A stretch of 33,629 nucleotides of DNA from the NCBI GenBank assembly GCA_011109175.1, contig RDEW01000130.1, positions 1 to 33,629 on the forward strand, read 5' to 3'. Shown in pieces: positions 30,296 to 33,629 of the stretch. Each line of letters opens with the position of its first letter. Positions within the stretch are counted from its first letter, which is position 1. Source of the stretch: Dicyema japonicum (Eukaryota; Dicyemida; Rhombozoa; Dicyemidae). The translations under genes were made by a program, and so were the position numbers. The notes beneath the pieces are model-generated. The model saw only the letters and a program-made list of their open reading frames with translations. It searched no databases and was not told the DNA's origin.

Positions 30296-30843
30296 ATTGA
30301 ATGGTGAATATGATTTGGATATATAACTGTTTTACTTTGAATAAATGTTTTTTATTACTTATTTATACTTTTTGAAATACGTTAATCTTAAATATATGTA
30401 GAATATAAGTGAATGAAAATTTTAGCCATAAAATATACGAAACAATCTATTTTAAATCATTATTTTCGTTAATTATAAATCAGTTCAACGATTAATTAAA
30501 TTCCAGTGAAATATAACTTCTTGTGGAGTTTTAGGTTTATATTTCTGTGTTGAATTCAGGGAGGAGTAAGCACCTCCTCATTCGTAATGAAGTTTAAAAA
30601 TGGCATCGGATTTCATAAAGATTTTCGAAAAATAATATTTTAAAGTTTTTGAATATATATTATTGAGTATGCAGCTAAATTATGATTTATCTTGGAGTGA
30701 ATAACACTTCTTATTTTTCATTTCTTTGGAAGAAGATATTTCCTAACTTCATGCAAGGTCTTGAAAGGTTTTGCATTCATCGCGCTTTTACTGACAGTAA
30801 AAAGCTATCTTCCATTTTTCGCCTGTTTGTAATATTTTTGTAA
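30296..30843. other. AT-rich intergenic stretch
   Basis: No gene or repeat recognised; AATAAA-type motifs near 30340 may serve the torsin transcript. Confidence 0.35.
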
Positions 30844-31041
30844 TCATATGTTGAGCACGACCAAAGACAACATTACGGTTGTCTATCACGAAAACTTGAA
30901 AAGCATTGGGAAGCGCCTGATAAAGACGATCTCGACATGTTAGGCGACGCAACTCGAATTAACAAAATTATGAAAGCTATCAGATCTGACCTATTTGTGC
31001 TGCGAATGTTTGTCACGACCTATAAGATTGCGGAGTGCTAA
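30844..31041 (+). CDS. unassigned ORF fragment
   Basis: A 65-codon open stretch without its own start codon reads VEHDQRQHYGCLSRKLEKHW, then DMLGDATRINKIMKAIRSDL, ending KIAEC. Balanced, hydrophilic composition in an AT-rich area suggests an exon or a retroelement remnant. No family recognised. Confidence 0.3.
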   Translation, partial: SYVEHDQRQHYGCLSRKLEKHWEAPDKDDLDMLGDATRINKIMKAIRSDLFVLRMFVTTYKIAEC

Positions 31042-31252
31042 TATATAGCTGTCATTGGACCATTTTTAAAACAATTCTTAGGACCCATCCGGTTTGAACT
31101 ATATGTCCACATTGTCTTACCTCCCTTGGAAAGATAATTGTACAATATTTTATTTAGCAATCATATATTTTTGGTCCTTTTTTCTTTATACCATACTTTA
31201 CTTTCAGCATTGAGTCAGTACACCTATTAAGCTAGGAATAATTTACAAATAA

Positions 31253-31477
31253 TGGGTTTTAATTTACCAATTTTGCTATAGAATTTGGAGAGTAGAACGA
31301 CCGTTGTTGCTATTCCCTACAGAGTGGTCATGCGACCAGCGGACACGAGAAACACAATACCCAGGCACTCGTTATAAAAGCGAATATGTCTTTTTACTAG
31401 CAATTTCTATGATGAAAAATGCATGGAAATATGGATTTTTTGATCCAAAACTGCCATCGGGTTCTCAGGACGGCTGA
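31253..31477 (+). CDS. unassigned ORF fragment
   Basis: A 74-codon open stretch without ATG reads WRVERPLLLFPTEWSCDQRT, then RYKSEYVFLLAISMMKNAWK, YGFFDPKLPSGSQDG. It is GC-richer than its flanks and protein-like. The minus-strand ORF at 31397-31591 over the same bases is its shadow. No family recognised. Confidence 0.3.
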   Translation, partial: WVLIYQFCYRIWRVERPLLLFPTEWSCDQRTRETQYPGTRYKSEYVFLLAISMMKNAWKYGFFDPKLPSGSQDG

Positions 31478-31744
31478 TTTAGACCATCTGATTCGGGAAT
31501 TGATCAAAACATGTATTATTTTTAAATAAATTAATAAATAGAATATTATATGGTAATGCAGACCATACATCCTTGCAATTGCATCAATCATTTTTTTTAC
31601 TGCTAATCCAGGCGTTTCATCAACAAAATTAAATACGTGTCGATATTAAAGAATGTCAATATCTCCGCAGGGAATCCATATAGTCGGGAAATTCCCGCTG
31701 TATTAATGATAGTTCGTAATAAAAGCGGGCGAAAAAATGACTAA
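31478..31744. other. no gene seen
   Basis: AT-rich sequence without recognised features. Confidence 0.3.
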
Positions 31745-31995
31745 AAAGAAGATGGAGTTGAAGAAAAGAAATTAATGTGGAAACTGGTTAATTTAGACAA
31801 CGACATTGACGCAAATAACAGAAAGTTTAATGATATTAAGGAGTATCTTCGAAAAATATAGAATCACTGAAAAATGGTTAATTTCATTCAGTCAAAGATG
31901 AGGAAACTGACCAAGAACAAAAAAATATACTTCAAGAATGTAAAATTTTAATGAACATGAAATATGCAAGAATCATGCTAGCAGGCTTGCTGTAG
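31745..31995 (+). CDS. possible small two-exon gene, unassigned
   Basis: Frame 31745-31861 reads KEDGVEEKKLMWKLVNLDND, ANNRKFNDIKEYLRKI, and frame 31888-31995 reads SVKDEETDQEQKNILQECKI, then MNMKYARIMLAGLL. An ATGACTAAAA just upstream (31738) could be the start if one A in the run is extra. The pieces are charged and helical. How they join is unresolved. Confidence 0.3.
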
Positions 31996-32792
31996 TTGAC
32001 TGGCTTTAACTTAAACAGAATAAATGCTTAGACACCATTTTATTTAAATATCCAGCATGGAATAATAGAATAAGACTTTTGATTTTCCAAACTAATAAAT
32101 TATGAGAGAATGAATTGACACAAAACCTAGACAACGGTCAAAAAAAACAAGTATATGACTATTGAAATATCAGAAAAGATAGTGCTTTGGGATTGATCAA
32201 TTTCTGACAACTTATTGTGTTTGGAGATAATCGCTGCTTAAAATGTTTACCATAGAGAGCCAAATAATTTTAATTATATTAAAATAAATATTCCTTTTAT
32301 TATAGTTATTTTTATTTGGAAAACATAATATAATAAGATAAACGCGTTACTACTCATAATTCATTTTGTTGTTGTGCATTGTTTTATTTTTTTACCAATT
32401 TTTATTCTCTTATTAATGGTTAACATTTGTGTTAAAATTGATTAAATATATTGATGACTTACAGAATTTCTTATAATATTCGATATTCTGTAATTGATTT
32501 TTTTTGACAATAATTTAATCATTTTTACATTTTAACTATTTAATACTTTTTGGATTTTCTACAAAACGCTATTTCTTGCCTATTTCCATATTTATTAAAA
32601 TTTCACTGTTTTAAAATTCAATACTTTCAATAATCTTGAAATAGGTATATTTTTTTGTTCTTGGATGGTCTTTGATCTTGAATAAAAATTTTAAGATGCT
32701 ATTATGTGTCGACCGAGCGCTACGCGCGACCAATCAATTTACTCAATCTCAAATTCGCTTATTTTATTAATAGATCAAGAAAATTATTATTT
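31996..32792. other. very AT-rich stretch, no gene seen
   Basis: No coding sequence recognised between the small ORFs and the integrase. A short GC-rich island (CGACCGAGCGCTACGCGCGA) lies at 32709-32728. Confidence 0.35.
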
Positions 32793-33629
32793 CTAACTGT
32801 TATCTAACTTCTTGAGTCGTTTGGCATGTACTTTCATTACTGATCCATCACTATTTTCCACATTGACAAAGTTGTTAGAAAAATTTTGCAACAAAGGTGA
32901 CTGTATTCCCGTATGGATGTTCGAACCTGGTTAATCTCAAGGAAGGATTTGTCCCATAATCCTTTTGAATGCGAACCTTTTTAAGTAATTATAAAATAAA
33001 TACTATGTCTCCAATGTTTAATTTAAGACAAATAATTCACCTGTAGATGAGTGAGGTGTTTGATTGTACAAAAACACAGCCTTTCTTATGTGTTTTATCC
33101 ACTCTTTGTTGTCATCCAAACTCATAATTTTTGAAAGGCTCCTTGTGATCGTCTGATTAAATCTTTCAACAATTCCCTGACTCTGGGGATGGTTTGGTCT
33201 TCCATGTACTTGTCGAACACAAAACTCTTCACATACTTTTGTCACATGAGAATTTTTGAATTCTGTTCCGTTGTCTGATTGGAGAAACTTGCAGGGACCA
33301 AAATCCATAAAAATATCATTTAGATTAGTCGCCACCTCTACTCCACTTTTATTTTTAAGATTCCTCCTAAACGCATATTTCGAATATACGTTTATTGCAG
33401 ACATTAACCAAGAAAAATCGTTGTTCATTTTTAAATCTACGAATAAGATAATTTTATACCGTTTAAAATCAATTAAATCTACTTGAAACCTTTCATTAGG
33501 TAAATCAGCAACAATATGAGTTGAATCATCATATTATTTTAGTGAACTGAAAATTTGCAGATATTGCATTCTTTAACAACTTAGCGAATGATCTCTCTTT
33601 TCAATATAAAAATTTTCGTCCTATAAGGC
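32793..33629 (-). mobile_element. retroviral-type integrase of a transposable element (KRBA2-like), partial
   Basis: Reading on the minus strand from the window edge: a CNICKFS zinc-binding remnant (about 33555-33575), then ERFQVDLIDFKRYKIILFVD (first catalytic Asp), FSWLMSAINVYSKYAFRRNL, CKFLQSDNGTEFKNS (second Asp) and GRPNHPQSQGIVERFNQTIT (the catalytic Glu is the E of VERF). Thus the D, D, E triad is complete. After 33018 other frames give IQKDYGTNPSLRLTRFEHP and NVENSDGSVMKVHAKRLKKL, a typical integrase tail, stop at 32793-32795. HPQSQGxVER is typical of KRBA2/SCAND3-like and Ty3- or Ginger-type integrases. The 5' part lies beyond the window. Frameshifts near 33018 and 32960 suggest decay. 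Confidence 0.8.

Noticed and set aside
1-33629. Bacterial or organellar origin, operons, CRISPR arrays
   Set aside because: Spliceosomal introns, animal-specific genes, poly(A)-type signals and eukaryotic transposons; no spaced direct repeats of CRISPR type were seen.

Overview
This window looks like nuclear DNA of a small-genome metazoan, most likely a dicyemid (mesozoan parasite). Three things point that way. The recognisable genes are animal genes: torsin, vaccinia-related-type kinase (VRK), Golgi SNARE GOSR1, CCDC169-like, GTSF1-like and hnRNP K-like. They are cut by spliceosomal introns of mostly 23-36 nt (about 35 can be placed by matching conserved protein on both sides). The DNA is AT-rich, uses the standard stop codons and is full of decayed transposons. 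Introns this small in an animal are known chiefly from dicyemids; other micro-intron groups, such as ciliates, lack torsin. The species call is inference.

Layout. 1-2.3 kb: last exon of a GTSF1-like gene, one copy of a dispersed repeat, and a 5'-truncated phosphoglycerate mutase gene. 2.3-4.5 kb: an unrecognised minus-strand multi-exon gene, the second repeat copy, and the 3' end of a non-LTR retrotransposon with a CAA-repeat tail. 4.5-7.7 kb: little recognisable until a lysine-rich plus-strand gene. 7.8-9.5 kb: a secreted serine carboxypeptidase gene. 11.0-14.5 kb: the densest part, with mercaptopyruvate sulfurtransferase (+), enoyl-CoA hydratase (-) and an hnRNP K-like KH protein (+) packed 100-250 bp apart. 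14.9-21.2 kb: a transposon-rich block with several fragments of one non-LTR family (PHD finger, reverse transcriptase, restriction-like endonuclease), one of them split by a hAT element with perfect 8-bp target duplications, and a tRNA-Asn gene between two fragments. 21.5-25.9 kb: three minus-strand genes, GOSR1, CCDC169-like and VRK. 26.5-29.1 kb: a second non-LTR element containing a short hAT derivative. 29.2-30.3 kb: a torsin gene. 30.8-32.0 kb: a few unassigned ORFs. 32.8 kb to the end: an integrase.

The host genes do not form a pathway. They are housekeeping functions: glycolysis, mitochondrial beta-oxidation, sulfur metabolism, Golgi and ER membrane biology, chromatin kinase, RNA binding, lysosomal or secreted proteolysis.

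A striking feature is that most conserved genes need one or more single-base corrections, often in homopolymers, to stay in frame even after the micro-introns are removed. Because the same defect hits nearly every gene while catalytic residues are intact, I suspect assembly consensus errors more than mass pseudogenisation; reads or RNA would decide. Exon boundaries below come from reading conserved protein across introns by eye.
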